64,000 nucleotides of DNA, from NCBI RefSeq assembly GCF_003024805.1, contig NZ_PUEC01000002.1, positions 124,001 to 188,000 of the forward strand, read 5' to 3'. The DNA comes from Duncaniella muris (GTDB lineage: Bacteria > Bacteroidota > Bacteroidia > Bacteroidales > Muribaculaceae). Shown here in pieces: positions 53,059 to 61,042 of the stretch. Within the stretch, counting starts at the first letter, position 1. Each line of letters opens with the position of its first letter. The notes under the pieces are model-generated. The model made no database searches, was not told where the DNA came from, and saw only the letters and a program-made list of their open reading frames with translations. A program made the position numbers and the translations under genes.

Positions 53059-53089
53059 CAAAGGTAAGCTCTTTTTGGATAACCTCCAA
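53059..53089 (-). promoter_or_regulatory. Promoter of candidate small RNA A
   Basis: On the minus strand: TTG (53089-53087), exact 20-bp spacer, TACCTTTG (53066-53059). No leftward protein gene lies downstream before the GH127 3' end. Confidence 0.72.
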
Positions 53090-53252
53090 ATCCGCGGCGA
53101 TAAAAGCATATTAATTTAACATATTTTACAACAAATTGTTTTCAAAAGGCGCTTTTGGGTGATATTTTGGCAGAAACAGCCATCATGGCTGACAATTTGC
53201 TACAATGCGCCGCGCCTGTAGCCTGGCCCCTCGTTGACGGTCGAAATGCGGT

Positions 53253-53283
53253 TTGCATCAACACCAAAAATTTCGTATCTTTG
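53253..53283 (+). promoter_or_regulatory. Promoter of the parC operon
   Basis: TTG at 53253-53255, 20-bp spacer, TATCTTTG at 53276-53283; ATG at 53322. Confidence 0.75.
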
Positions 53284-53321
53284 CCTAATCAGTAATCCAA
53301 TTCTGTTTCCACCACAAAATT

Positions 53322-56033
53322 ATGAGCGAGGATACATTCACACCAGATGCTATAGACGACCCTGAAGAAAGCCGGGAAGAAACACAGCCCGTGCGCAAAG
53401 ACGGATTTGATCCGCGGATAATTGTCGACACGTCAAACGACACCATCCGCCATCAGCTCCGCGGCATGTTTCAGAGCTGGTTTCTTGACTATGCGAGCTA
53501 TGTGATTCTTGAACGCGCCGTCCCCAACATCGAGGACGGTCTGAAGCCCGTGCAGCGGCGCATCCTCCATGCCATGAAGCTGCTCGACGACGGTCGCTTC
53601 AATAAGGTGGCAAACATCGTGGGCCACACCATGCAGTTCCATCCCCACGGCGATGCCTCCATATACGAGGCCCTCGTGCAGCTCGGACAGAAAGAACTGC
53701 TGGTGGAGACTCAGGGTAACTGGGGCAACACGCTGACCGGTGCTTCGGCCGCTGCAGGCCGATATATCGAGGCGCGGCTCTCGCAGTTTGCTCTCGACGT
53801 GGTCTACAATCCCAAGGTCACAGACTGGACTCTCAGCTACGACGGACGAAAGAAAGAGCCCGTAACTCTGCCCGTAAAATTCCCGCTTCTGCTCTCCAAG
53901 GGAGCCGAGGGTATCGCCGTAGGTCTCTCCTCGAAGATCCTGCCCCACAACTTCAATGAGATCATAGACGCAGCCGTGGCCTATCTCCGCGGTGAGGAAT
54001 TCACCCTTTACCCCGACTTCTACACCGGAGGCTTCATCGATGTCTCGCGCTATAACGACGGCGAACGTGGCGGCGTGGTCAAAATCCGCGCCAAGATCGA
54101 GAAGATCGACAACAAGACCCTCGCCATCACCGAAATTCCCTACGGCAAGACCACTGCCACCCTCATCGAGTCGATTGTAAAGGCCCAGGAGGCAGGAAAG
54201 ATCAAGATAAGGAGCGTGGATGACAACACCGGCGAACATGCCAACGTCATCGTCTACCTCCAGCCCGGCACCTCAAGCGACAAGACCATCGATGCGCTCT
54301 ATGCCTTTACTGACTGCGAGGTGTCCATCTCGCCGAACTGCTGTGTCATCTCCGAAAACAAACCCCACTTCATAGGCGTCAGCGATGTGCTGCGCCACAA
54401 CGTAGACTCAACCCGCACCATACTCGGAAAGGAGCTGCAGATCCAGCTCGGCGAAGTGCGCGAGCAGCTCCACTTCGCATCGCTCGAACGTATCTTCATC
54501 GAAGAGCGCATCTACAAGGACAAGGGCTACGAAGAAAGCGAGAGCCGGGCGCAGGCCATAGAGCACATCCGCGGCCGTCTCGAAAAATTCAAAGACAAGT
54601 TCATCCGCGAGATAACCGACGATGACATCATCCGCCTCTTCGAAATCAAGATGGGGCGCATCCTTAAGTTCAACGTCGACAAATGCGAGGAGCAGATCGC
54701 GGCTTTCAACGACCGCATCAGCGATCTCAATTCCAAACTGGAACGCCTGACCGACTATACCATTGAATGGTACGAGAACCTCAAGCGCAAATACGGCGAT
54801 GCCTACCCGCGCATGACAGTGCTCCGCAACTTCGACAATATCCAGGCGGCATCCGTGGCCGAGGCCAACGAGAAGCTCTACATCAACCGCGAGGAGGGCT
54901 TCATCGGCACCTCGCTCAAAAAAGACGAGTTCCTATGCAACTGTTCGTCGATCGACGATGTGATCATCTTCTATAAGGATGGACGCTACAAGGTGGTCAG
55001 AGTCCAGGAAAAACTGTTCATTGACAAGAACGTGCTTCACGTCGACGTGTTCAAGCGCAACGACAAGCGCACCGTCTACAATGTCATCTATCAGGACGGC
55101 AAGGGCGGCACATATTATATGAAACGCTTCTTTGTCACAGGCATCACCCGCGACAAGGAATACAACGTCACCGGCGGCAAACCCGGAAGCCGCGTCTGCT
55201 GGTTCACCGTCAACCCCAACGGCGAGGCCGAGGTGGTCAAAGTGACCCTCAAGCCAAAACTCAGGCTCAAGACCCTGCAGTTTGACGTCGACTTCTCGAA
55301 AATCAACATCAAGGGGCGAGCCTCGCTGGGCAACATCGTGACCCGCAACGAAGTCCACCGCTTCTCGCTCAAGGAGAAAGGCCGCTCGACCCTGGGCGGA
55401 CGCGATGTCTGGTATGATCCTGACGTGATGCGCCTCAACTATGACGGTCGCGGCGAATATCTCGGCGAATTCAACAGTGGCGACCTTGTGCTCGTCATCC
55501 AGAAAAACGGGGAGTACTACACATCCACCTTCGAGGCCTCGAACCATTATCCCGACAACATTCTGCGCATCGAGAAATTCGCCCCCCATAAGGTCTGGAC
55601 CGCCATTCTCGATGATGCCGACCAGAAATATCCCTACATCAAGCGCTTCACCTTCGAACCCACGGCAAAACCACAGCGCTATCTCGGCGACAACGAGAAG
55701 TCATCGCTGCTGCTGCTCAGTGACGAGCCTGGCCTGCATGTCGAGGTAGTCTTCGGCGGAGCCGACTCTTTCCGCCCGGCTATGGAGATCGTGGCCCGCG
55801 ATTTTATCGCTGTCAAATCTGTCAAGGCCAAAGGCAAGCGCCTGACAACCTTCGCCATCGACCATATCACGGAACTCGAACCTATAGCGACCGAGGATAT
55901 CCTCGATGAAGATGACGCCGAGCCGGGCCAATCCTCCGAAAGCGCCGATCAGGAGTCTGAAGACGTGGCTGAACCTGAGAAGAGCGACGATGAGGTGCGC
56001 GACGAACTCACCGGACAGCACCGTCTGTTTTAG
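53322..56033 (+). CDS. parC: DNA topoisomerase IV subunit A (ParC-like)
   Basis: Type IIA topoisomerase cleavage subunit, 903 aa. Winged-helix region with catalytic Tyr148 (AAGRYIEARLS), HPHGDASIYEAL quinolone-pocket segment, tower and coiled-coil regions, then a C-terminal beta-pinwheel. The C-terminal domain lacks an obvious GyrA box, which favours ParC over GyrA. The acidic tail from about residue 850 (EDILDEDDAEPGQSSES...) is long and probably disordered. First gene of a three-gene rightward run. Confidence 0.93.
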   Translation: MSEDTFTPDAIDDPEESREETQPVRKDGFDPRIIVDTSNDTIRHQLRGMFQSWFLDYASYVILERAVPNIEDGLKPVQRRILHAMKLLDDGRFNKVANIVGHTMQFHPHGDASIYEALVQLGQKELLVETQGNWGNTLTGASAAAGRYIEARLSQFALDVVYNPKVTDWTLSYDGRKKEPVTLPVKFPLLLSKGAEGIAVGLSSKILPHNFNEIIDAAVAYLRGEEFTLYPDFYTGGFIDVSRYNDGERGGVVKIRAKIEKIDNKTLAITEIPYGKTTATLIESIVKAQEAGKIKIRSVDDNTGEHANVIVYLQPGTSSDKTIDALYAFTDCEVSISPNCCVISENKPHFIGVSDVLRHNVDSTRTILGKELQIQLGEVREQLHFASLERIFIEERIYKDKGYEESESRAQAIEHIRGRLEKFKDKFIREITDDDIIRLFEIKMGRILKFNVDKCEEQIAAFNDRISDLNSKLERLTDYTIEWYENLKRKYGDAYPRMTVLRNFDNIQAASVAEANEKLYINREEGFIGTSLKKDEFLCNCSSIDDVIIFYKDGRYKVVRVQEKLFIDKNVLHVDVFKRNDKRTVYNVIYQDGKGGTYYMKRFFVTGITRDKEYNVTGGKPGSRVCWFTVNPNGEAEVVKVTLKPKLRLKTLQFDVDFSKINIKGRASLGNIVTRNEVHRFSLKEKGRSTLGGRDVWYDPDVMRLNYDGRGEYLGEFNSGDLVLVIQKNGEYYTSTFEASNHYPDNILRIEKFAPHKVWTAILDDADQKYPYIKRFTFEPTAKPQRYLGDNEKSSLLLLSDEPGLHVEVVFGGADSFRPAMEIVARDFIAVKSVKAKGKRLTTFAIDHITELEPIATEDILDEDDAEPGQSSESADQESEDVAEPEKSDDEVRDELTGQHRLF

Positions 56034-56072
56034 GACACCTACTCTGACACCCCTCTTGAAACAGTCTCTGAA

Positions 56073-56945
56073 ATGAAAGTTCGAAAAGCACTTCTCTCAC
56101 TCGCCTCGCTGCTGCTCTGCCTGCCGGCTTCCGGCATGCGGCCCGTGGCCGACGCAGATACAGCCGCCACCGTAGTGCGTCCGGTTTTTGCTGCCTATAC
56201 TCTGGAATATGGCTCGGCCCACCTGACTGACACCTATCTGACTCCGCTGAGATATGAAGGCTGGCATGCCGGATTTGACTATCAGCGCTATCAGGCCATG
56301 CGCTTCGCCCCGCGCGACTGGACCATGCGCCTGCACATGAATCTCAGCGTTGACAAGACCGACAATCCCGCCCGCAACGCATCGATGTGGGACATCATGC
56401 TCTCCGCCGACTGGGGTATGATGCGCAGATTCCGCCCGCTCACAGGCCTCACTCTTGCAGCCGGCGCATCAACCGGAATCGAACTCGGCTGCCTCTACAA
56501 CCCCCGCAACGGCAACAACCCGGCCTCGGCCAAAGCCGCCTTGACTGTCAACCTGACCGGATTCGCCTCATACAGTCTCCGCATCTGGCGCCTGCCGGTT
56601 ACTTTCACCTATCAGCCCACACTCCCGGTCACCGGCCTCTTCTTCTCGCCTGACTACGGCGAACTCTACTATGAGATCTACCTCGGCGACCATTCAGGCC
56701 TGACTCACTGCGCCTGGTGGGGCAACTATTTCAGGCTCGACAATCAGCTGAGCGCCGATCTTCACTTCGGATCGACGAATCTGCGCCTGGGCTACCACGG
56801 CACACTCTTCTCATCGAAAGTCAACCATCTCGTGACCAACAGATTCACCCATGCGCTCTCAGTCGGTGTCAGCGGTGAATGGATGTCAGTCAACCCGCGC
56901 AAGGGCCTTCCTCGGAAAGTCAGCATGATCAGCGCGCTCTACTGA
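56073..56945 (+). CDS. DUF3316-like exported protein
   Basis: The product is 290 aa with signal peptide (ASLLLCLPASGM). Body rich in aromatic beta-strands (LEYGSAHLTDTYLTPLRYEGWHAG is split by turns; LGYHGTLFSSKVNHLVTNRFTHALSVGVSGEW), suggesting an outer-membrane or periplasmic beta structure. The ATLEYG/LTDTYLTPLRY region fits DUF3316 as I remember it. Function unknown. It lies 39 bp after parC and 54 bp before the S41 peptidase gene; the DUF3316-S41 pairing occurs in other Bacteroidales. Confidence 0.75.
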   Translation: MKVRKALLSLASLLLCLPASGMRPVADADTAATVVRPVFAAYTLEYGSAHLTDTYLTPLRYEGWHAGFDYQRYQAMRFAPRDWTMRLHMNLSVDKTDNPARNASMWDIMLSADWGMMRRFRPLTGLTLAAGASTGIELGCLYNPRNGNNPASAKAALTVNLTGFASYSLRIWRLPVTFTYQPTLPVTGLFFSPDYGELYYEIYLGDHSGLTHCAWWGNYFRLDNQLSADLHFGSTNLRLGYHGTLFSSKVNHLVTNRFTHALSVGVSGEWMSVNPRKGLPRKVSMISALY

Positions 56946-56999
56946 TCAGCCGTCACGCCACGCTCACCCCGTCATCACCCCCATCATTCCCGATCATTC

Positions 57000-58022
57000 A
57001 TGAAATCAACCCTCTCAATCATAAGCGCACTGATTCTCTCGGCCTTCATGAGCTCCTGCCACGATGTCCGTGAATACGCCGATGATCCACTCGGCAATTT
57101 CGAAGCACTCTGGACAATTCTTGACGAACACTACTGCTTCTTCAGCCAGAAAGACATAGACTGGGATGCCGTACATGACACCTACGCCCGGCGCATCGGC
57201 CCTGAAATGACGGGCGAAGAACTTTTCATTGTCTGCGCCGACATGCTTGACGAACTGCGCGACGGCCATGTCAACCTCTCGGCGGCATTCAACACCTCCT
57301 ACTATCGCAAATGGTGGAGCGACTACCCGCAGAACTTTTCGCTGCGCCTGATCGAGGAATCGTATTTCAACTTCAACTACCGCCAGAGTTCCGGAATGCT
57401 CTACGGTATTCTCCGCGAGAACGTCGGCTATATCTACTACGGATCTTTCGCCAACCCTGTGGGAGAAGGCAATCTCGACAATGTGCTTTATTTCCTGAAA
57501 AATACCCAGGGGCTGATCATTGATGTCCGTGACAACGGCGGAGGCGATCTGACCAACGTGCGCACTCTCGTGAGCCGCTTCATCACCCGCCCGACCGTGG
57601 TGGGCTACATCTCCCACAAGACCGGTCCGGCCCACGATGCTTTTTCGGAACCTATGGAGATCACCTATAACCCCGCCGATATAGGCCGCATACGCTGGGG
57701 CAAACCGGTCATAGTGCTGACAAACCGGTCTACATTCTCTGCGGCCAACAATTTTGCGTCTGTGATGAAACTTCTGCCCGGAGTCAGACTGGTCGGAGCC
57801 ACCACCGGCGGCGGCAGCGGAATGCCCTATTCCTCCGAGTTGCCTAACGGATGGGGAGTGCGTTTTTCGGCCTGCTCCATGCTTGATGCCGAGGGGCGCA
57901 GCACTGAATCAGGCGTAGAGCCTACAGAAGGCTGTGCGGTTGACATGGACCCCATCCAGGCCCTCTCAGGCAAAGACACCATCCTTGAATTCGCCCTCGA
58001 CCTCATCCAGAATCCCCGATAG
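57000..58022 (+). CDS. S41 family (C-terminal processing) peptidase lipoprotein
   Basis: The product is 340 aa; lipoprotein signal SAFMSSC (Cys20). An N-terminal helical region (FEALWTILDEHYCFF) as in tricorn/CtpA-like S41 enzymes, then the protease core with GLIIDVRDNGGGD, the catalytic Ser in TNRSTFSAAN, and GGGSGMPYSSELPNG. I see no PDZ domain between the two parts. A Lys partner is not obvious, typical of the tricorn-type subfamily. Likely periplasmic-side membrane-anchored peptidase; substrate unknown. Confidence 0.9.
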   Translation: MKSTLSIISALILSAFMSSCHDVREYADDPLGNFEALWTILDEHYCFFSQKDIDWDAVHDTYARRIGPEMTGEELFIVCADMLDELRDGHVNLSAAFNTSYYRKWWSDYPQNFSLRLIEESYFNFNYRQSSGMLYGILRENVGYIYYGSFANPVGEGNLDNVLYFLKNTQGLIIDVRDNGGGDLTNVRTLVSRFITRPTVVGYISHKTGPAHDAFSEPMEITYNPADIGRIRWGKPVIVLTNRSTFSAANNFASVMKLLPGVRLVGATTGGGSGMPYSSELPNGWGVRFSACSMLDAEGRSTESGVEPTEGCAVDMDPIQALSGKDTILEFALDLIQNPR

Positions 58023-58024
58023 CC

Positions 58025-58576
58025 TCAATCTTCGAGATTTATGAGGTCATAAAACATTAAACGTGTAGGTTTTTCGCTATCGGTACTATTGAGATAAAGG
58101 AAGCCGTTTTTAAGATAAAATTCCTCTGCGGTGCGATATGCGTCTACCGTCATAAACCGACATCCGGTTTTATTGTCTGATACGAAATATCGTTTCATGA
58201 AATCCAACAATATAGAGCCGATGTGCTTTCCTCTGATGTCATTGCTTAATGCAAAGCGACATAATTTTACAGAGGGATAATTTGTCAGTCTTTTTTCATT
58301 GACAAACCTATGTCTGCGGAATTTATTAAATTCGTTGTTAGACGGAAAGTCTTTAATCGTGATTCTGTCATTTGCAAGGCTGAAATAACCGACTACTTTT
58401 TTGTCAGAATTCCGTTCAATGATATAGGTAACAGCCAATAAAGCCTCTCTGTATAAGGGTGCATCGTTTAGGATAAAGTCATCTAAGTCATCATCACCAC
58501 ATGAAAAAGCTGTGATGTACTCTTTTAAATCGAGTTTACGTATGCCATAATCACGATAAAATTCTTCAAAATTCAT
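58025..58576 (-). CDS. GNAT acetyltransferase, TacT-like toxin candidate
   Basis: The product is 183 aa. N-terminal signature F24-S-C26-G-DDDLDDF of the TacT/AtaT-like GNAT group, acetyl-CoA loop RGKHIG (115-120, R-x-x-x-x-G type), and catalytic-position Tyr154 in EEFYLKNGF. Such toxins acetylate charged tRNA and stop translation; that role here is inferred. Its ATG overlaps the TGA of the 54-aa gene (ATGA), and both are much more AT-rich than the surroundings, suggesting horizontal arrival. It ends 3 bp from the S41 stop, convergent. Confidence 0.85.
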   Translation of the reverse strand: MNFEEFYRDYGIRKLDLKEYITAFSCGDDDLDDFILNDAPLYREALLAVTYIIERNSDKKVVGYFSLANDRITIKDFPSNNEFNKFRRHRFVNEKRLTNYPSVKLCRFALSNDIRGKHIGSILLDFMKRYFVSDNKTGCRFMTVDAYRTAEEFYLKNGFLYLNSTDSEKPTRLMFYDLINLED

Positions 58577-58737
58577 TTTTTCTGATTACGGGCTAACATT
58601 TTTATGACTGTATCATAGGCCGCCTTGATCTGGGCTTTACGTTCGGTGGTTTCCGGACGTGGGGTATTCATCAGCTCAACGAACCGACGGGCATCTTCTC
58701 CACTTAGGATAGGGGTATCTTGAATTGGTCGTGCCAT
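58573..58737 (-). CDS. 54-aa antitoxin-like protein paired with the GNAT gene
   Basis: Short gene missed by length filters: MARPIQDTPILSGEDARRF, then VELMNTPRPETTERKAQIK and a C-terminal helix AAYDTVIKMLARNQKK. Charged and soluble. Small MARPI-x-x-TPIL-x-GEDARRF proteins stand in front of GNAT genes in other Bacteroidales, which supports an antitoxin role; not proven here. Stop and GNAT start overlap by 4 bp (ATGA), a typical toxin-antitoxin coupling. A TATATTTG box lies 20 bp upstream. Confidence 0.8.
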   Translation of the reverse strand: MARPIQDTPILSGEDARRFVELMNTPRPETTERKAQIKAAYDTVIKMLARNQKK

Positions 58738-58757
58738 ATCTTTATTATAATTGAATA

Positions 58758-58765
58758 CAAATATA
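58758..58765 (-). promoter_or_regulatory. -7 box of the toxin-antitoxin-like pair
   Basis: CAAATATA on the + strand reads TATATTTG on the minus strand, in very AT-rich DNA. Confidence 0.5.
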
Positions 58766-58788
58766 ACAAAATTTTTGAAATAAAATAA

Positions 58789-59319
58789 TCATCGGGTGAT
58801 GACCCGGTATTCGGTCGGACCGCCTGAATGCACGTGGTAGCGCCTCAGAGCATAGCCGCGGTCAGCGGCAGGGCCGGTCAGCGGATTGCCGTGTGTGGCT
58901 CCGTAGATGTCGAAAGTGCTCCCGCACTGCGGACAGCGGGCCTCGGTTGCCCCCGGAGCTACCTCGATGCGCACAGTCGGACGCGCCTCCACCGGGCAGG
59001 CGAGGTCATAGACATAAAGCTCGCCGAGCACATCAGTGGCCAGCAGCAGACCTCCGAAACCGGTGCGGTCAAGAGCCGTGTATGGGAAATCGGCAGGAAT
59101 TCTTTCAGAGGAAGTAAAGATATAGCGTTTCGAGTCAGCGGCATCGCCTTTGACGCCGTGGATATTCCAGTCGCCAACGGTCAGAAAAGTCAGCCGCACC
59201 TCCGCATAGGGGATGCGGTCATCGTCGACCGACTCGCATGAAACGAGCGCGCCCGTCACCGCTGAGGCGGCGAGCGCTGTCAAAAGGGCGGGAATCCGGA
59301 GGAGTGGACGGATTGTCAT
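58789..59319 (-). CDS. Rieske-like lipoprotein with degenerate cluster ligands
   Basis: The product is 176 aa. Lipoprotein signal (TGALVSC, Cys28). The C-terminal half has a Rieske-type layout: YDLACPVE (Cys108) and RCPQCGSTFD (Cys129, Cys132), followed by GNPLTGPAADRGYALRRYHV. A true Rieske centre needs C-x-H and C-x2-H; here both His positions are replaced, leaving three cysteines, so a [2Fe-2S] Rieske cluster is unlikely and a zinc or structural site is possible. Function unknown. Confidence 0.72.
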   Translation of the reverse strand: MTIRPLLRIPALLTALAASAVTGALVSCESVDDDRIPYAEVRLTFLTVGDWNIHGVKGDAADSKRYIFTSSERIPADFPYTALDRTGFGGLLLATDVLGELYVYDLACPVEARPTVRIEVAPGATEARCPQCGSTFDIYGATHGNPLTGPAADRGYALRRYHVHSGGPTEYRVITR

Positions 59320-59361
59320 GTCTGTCTTGGAGAGTTGCTTATATATATATGTAAAGATCTC

Positions 59362-59781
59362 TTACTTGAAGAGCGAGGTGAAGACTTCGCCGAATTTGTT
59401 GGCGGCCTCCTGGAGCTTGTTGCCGATAAACGGGCGCAGCATCGGGGGAATCTCTATCTTGATAGCCGGAGTAAGCACGGTTGATTCCGGGCCCTCTTCC
59501 TTAAGGTTGATGTTGAGCGAAAGAGGCACGGGGCAGCCTTCGGCTGCGAAGCCTACGTGGGTGGGAGCTGTGCGCTCGCTGATGCGGAACACGATCTGGC
59601 CGATCGAAGGTGCGTCCATGCGCACGGTTTCGCCGTCGAATTCCACTCCGTTGAGCTGTTCGCGCTGTTCGGCGGGAAGCTGCTCTACGAGGTCGCGGTA
59701 TTGCGACAGGTCTGCTACTTTTTCGTAGATCTGGTTGATGGGGCGGGGCAGGGTTACGGGTTTGCCGGTGTAGGTTGCCAT
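59362..59781 (-). CDS. SRPBCC (START-like) domain protein
   Basis: The product is 139 aa, no signal peptide. Single helix-grip domain: PVTLPRPINQIYEKVADLSQYRD at the N-terminus, IVFRISERTAPTHVGFAAEG in the sheet, and the long C-terminal helix LRPFIGNKLQEAANKFGEVFTSLF. Probably binds a lipid or other hydrophobic ligand; ligand unknown. It follows pyrE by about 106 bp on the same strand, a pairing conserved in Bacteroidales, and is probably cotranscribed with it. Confidence 0.88.
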   Translation of the reverse strand: MATYTGKPVTLPRPINQIYEKVADLSQYRDLVEQLPAEQREQLNGVEFDGETVRMDAPSIGQIVFRISERTAPTHVGFAAEGCPVPLSLNINLKEEGPESTVLTPAIKIEIPPMLRPFIGNKLQEAANKFGEVFTSLFK

Positions 59782-59887
59782 TGGTTCGGGGTGAAGATTT
59801 TGAAAAAAGCCACCTGACCGAGGGCTGACAGCCGTTGATCGGGTGGCTTCTGATGGGGTTATTACGTTTTTTTGAGTGTTCTGCTGC

Positions 59888-60541
59888 TTATTCAGCCTCA
59901 GTAGAAGCGGCGGGAGTCCAGAGAGAGGGATCTTTGCGCCATTCCTTCAGAGTGTCTACATCGTTCTCGTGGATGAAGCCTGATTCGAGAGCGGCGGTGA
60001 TGAGTGCCGAATAGTTCGAAAGGGTGATGAGGTTGACATTGGCATCTTTGAAGCGCTTTGTGGCCACGGGGAATTCATAACTGAAGATAGCCACCATGCC
60101 GATCACTTCGCAGCCGGCGTTGCGGATTGCCTCCACAGCCTTGAGGCTGCTGCCGCCGGTCGACACGAGATCTTCTATCACCACTACTTTCTGGCCGGGG
60201 CGCAGATCGCCTTCGATGAGGTTTTCGAGTCCGTGGTCTTTCGGGGTTGAGCGGACATAGACGTAGGGGAGGCCAAGGGTGTCTGACACGAGCGCGCCCT
60301 GGGCGATAGCTCCTGTTGCCACACCTGCTATGGCATCGACATCACCGAAGTTTTCGAGGATGATGCGGCTGAGCTCGACCTTGATGAAGTTTCGGACATC
60401 GGGATAAGAGAGAGTCTTGCGGTTGTCCGTGTAGATGGGTGAGTTCCAGCCGGATGCCCAGGTGAAAGGATTGTCAGGCTGCAGTTTGATTGCGCTGATC
60501 TTCAGGAGCTTCTCGGCAAGAATAAGGTCAAGATGTTTCAT
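59888..60541 (-). CDS. pyrE: Orotate phosphoribosyltransferase
   Basis: De novo pyrimidine synthesis: orotate + PRPP to OMP; cytosolic dimer. The product is 217 aa. PRPP-binding motif VVVIEDLVSTGGSS, catalytic flexible loop VRSTPKDHGLEN and FTWASGWNSPIYTDNR substrate segment are intact. Own promoter at 60593; SRPBCC gene downstream. Confidence 0.97.
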   Translation of the reverse strand: MKHLDLILAEKLLKISAIKLQPDNPFTWASGWNSPIYTDNRKTLSYPDVRNFIKVELSRIILENFGDVDAIAGVATGAIAQGALVSDTLGLPYVYVRSTPKDHGLENLIEGDLRPGQKVVVIEDLVSTGGSSLKAVEAIRNAGCEVIGMVAIFSYEFPVATKRFKDANVNLITLSNYSALITAALESGFIHENDVDTLKEWRKDPSLWTPAASTEAE

Positions 60542-60592
60542 TTTTTGAATGAGGGAATAATGAAAATAATGGACTGATTATAATTCAAAGTG

Positions 60593-60623
60593 CAAAATTA
60601 GAATATCCTGCGCTCAATTGCAA
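60593..60623 (-). promoter_or_regulatory. Promoter of pyrE
   Basis: On the minus strand: TTG (60623-60621), 20-bp spacer, TAATTTTG (60600-60593), about 50 bp before the ATG. Confidence 0.73.
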
Positions 60624-60740
60624 CTTTTTTTAGTTTACGTTTCTTAATGACTGCTTTGAAAAATAGACATTTGAAAAACAGACAGGCCACCGCTGACCCG
60701 ATATTTGCCGGAACCTCTCCGGTGTTTCACTGGCGGATAG

Positions 60741-60815
60741 ATAAAAAAGGAGATGTCTCACGACATCTCCTTTCCTTTTTAAACCTTTATCTTAATCTAA
60801 TACTATGAAAAACAC
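60741..60815 (-). ncRNA. Candidate small RNA B (same family as A)
   Basis: Leftward unit of about 75 nt. A TACATTTG box lies at 60828-60821, then the conserved segment GTGTTTTTCATAGTATTAG and a perfect hairpin AAAGGAGATGTC-GTGA-GACATCTCCTTT (60746-60773) with a GNRA-type loop and TTTTTTAT after it. Same order and 5' sequence as candidate A (52990-53053), different terminator stem. It lies between the pyrE promoter and the HAD gene; no protein frame. Possible Bacteroidales-1-type RNA; 5' end estimated. Confidence 0.5.
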
Positions 60816-60820
60816 ACATG

Positions 60821-60828
60821 CAAATGTA
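60821..60828 (-). promoter_or_regulatory. -7 box of candidate small RNA B
   Basis: CAAATGTA on the + strand reads TACATTTG on the minus strand. No TTG at the -33 position, so weaker than the promoter of candidate A. Confidence 0.5.
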
Positions 60829-60943
60829 AGGATTAAAATTGGAACATTTGCATATCATAGCGTATATTTAACAATATTTAGCCAAAAATAGAGAAATAGA
60901 TGAAAAAATGGTCTACACACCACTCAAAGATCTCTCGCAGATG

Positions 60944-60974
60944 TTGAAAAGAGCGTAAATTTGACGTAACTTTG
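60944..60974 (+). promoter_or_regulatory. Promoter of the HAD phosphatase gene
   Basis: TTG at 60944-60946, exact 20-bp spacer, TAACTTTG at 60967-60974; leader about 65 nt. Confidence 0.75.
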
Positions 60975-61042
60975 CATCTGAAAGGGATGCCGAATTAAGG
61001 AGGCCGTTTAGAAACAAACCTCTAATGCAATAGTAAGAACGA

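Noticed and set aside
53044-53067. 7-codon rightward frame MKNTLQR upstream of parC
   Set aside because: The matching site at 60806 does not keep the frame, whereas the minus-strand promoter and conserved sRNA-like segment explain the similarity.
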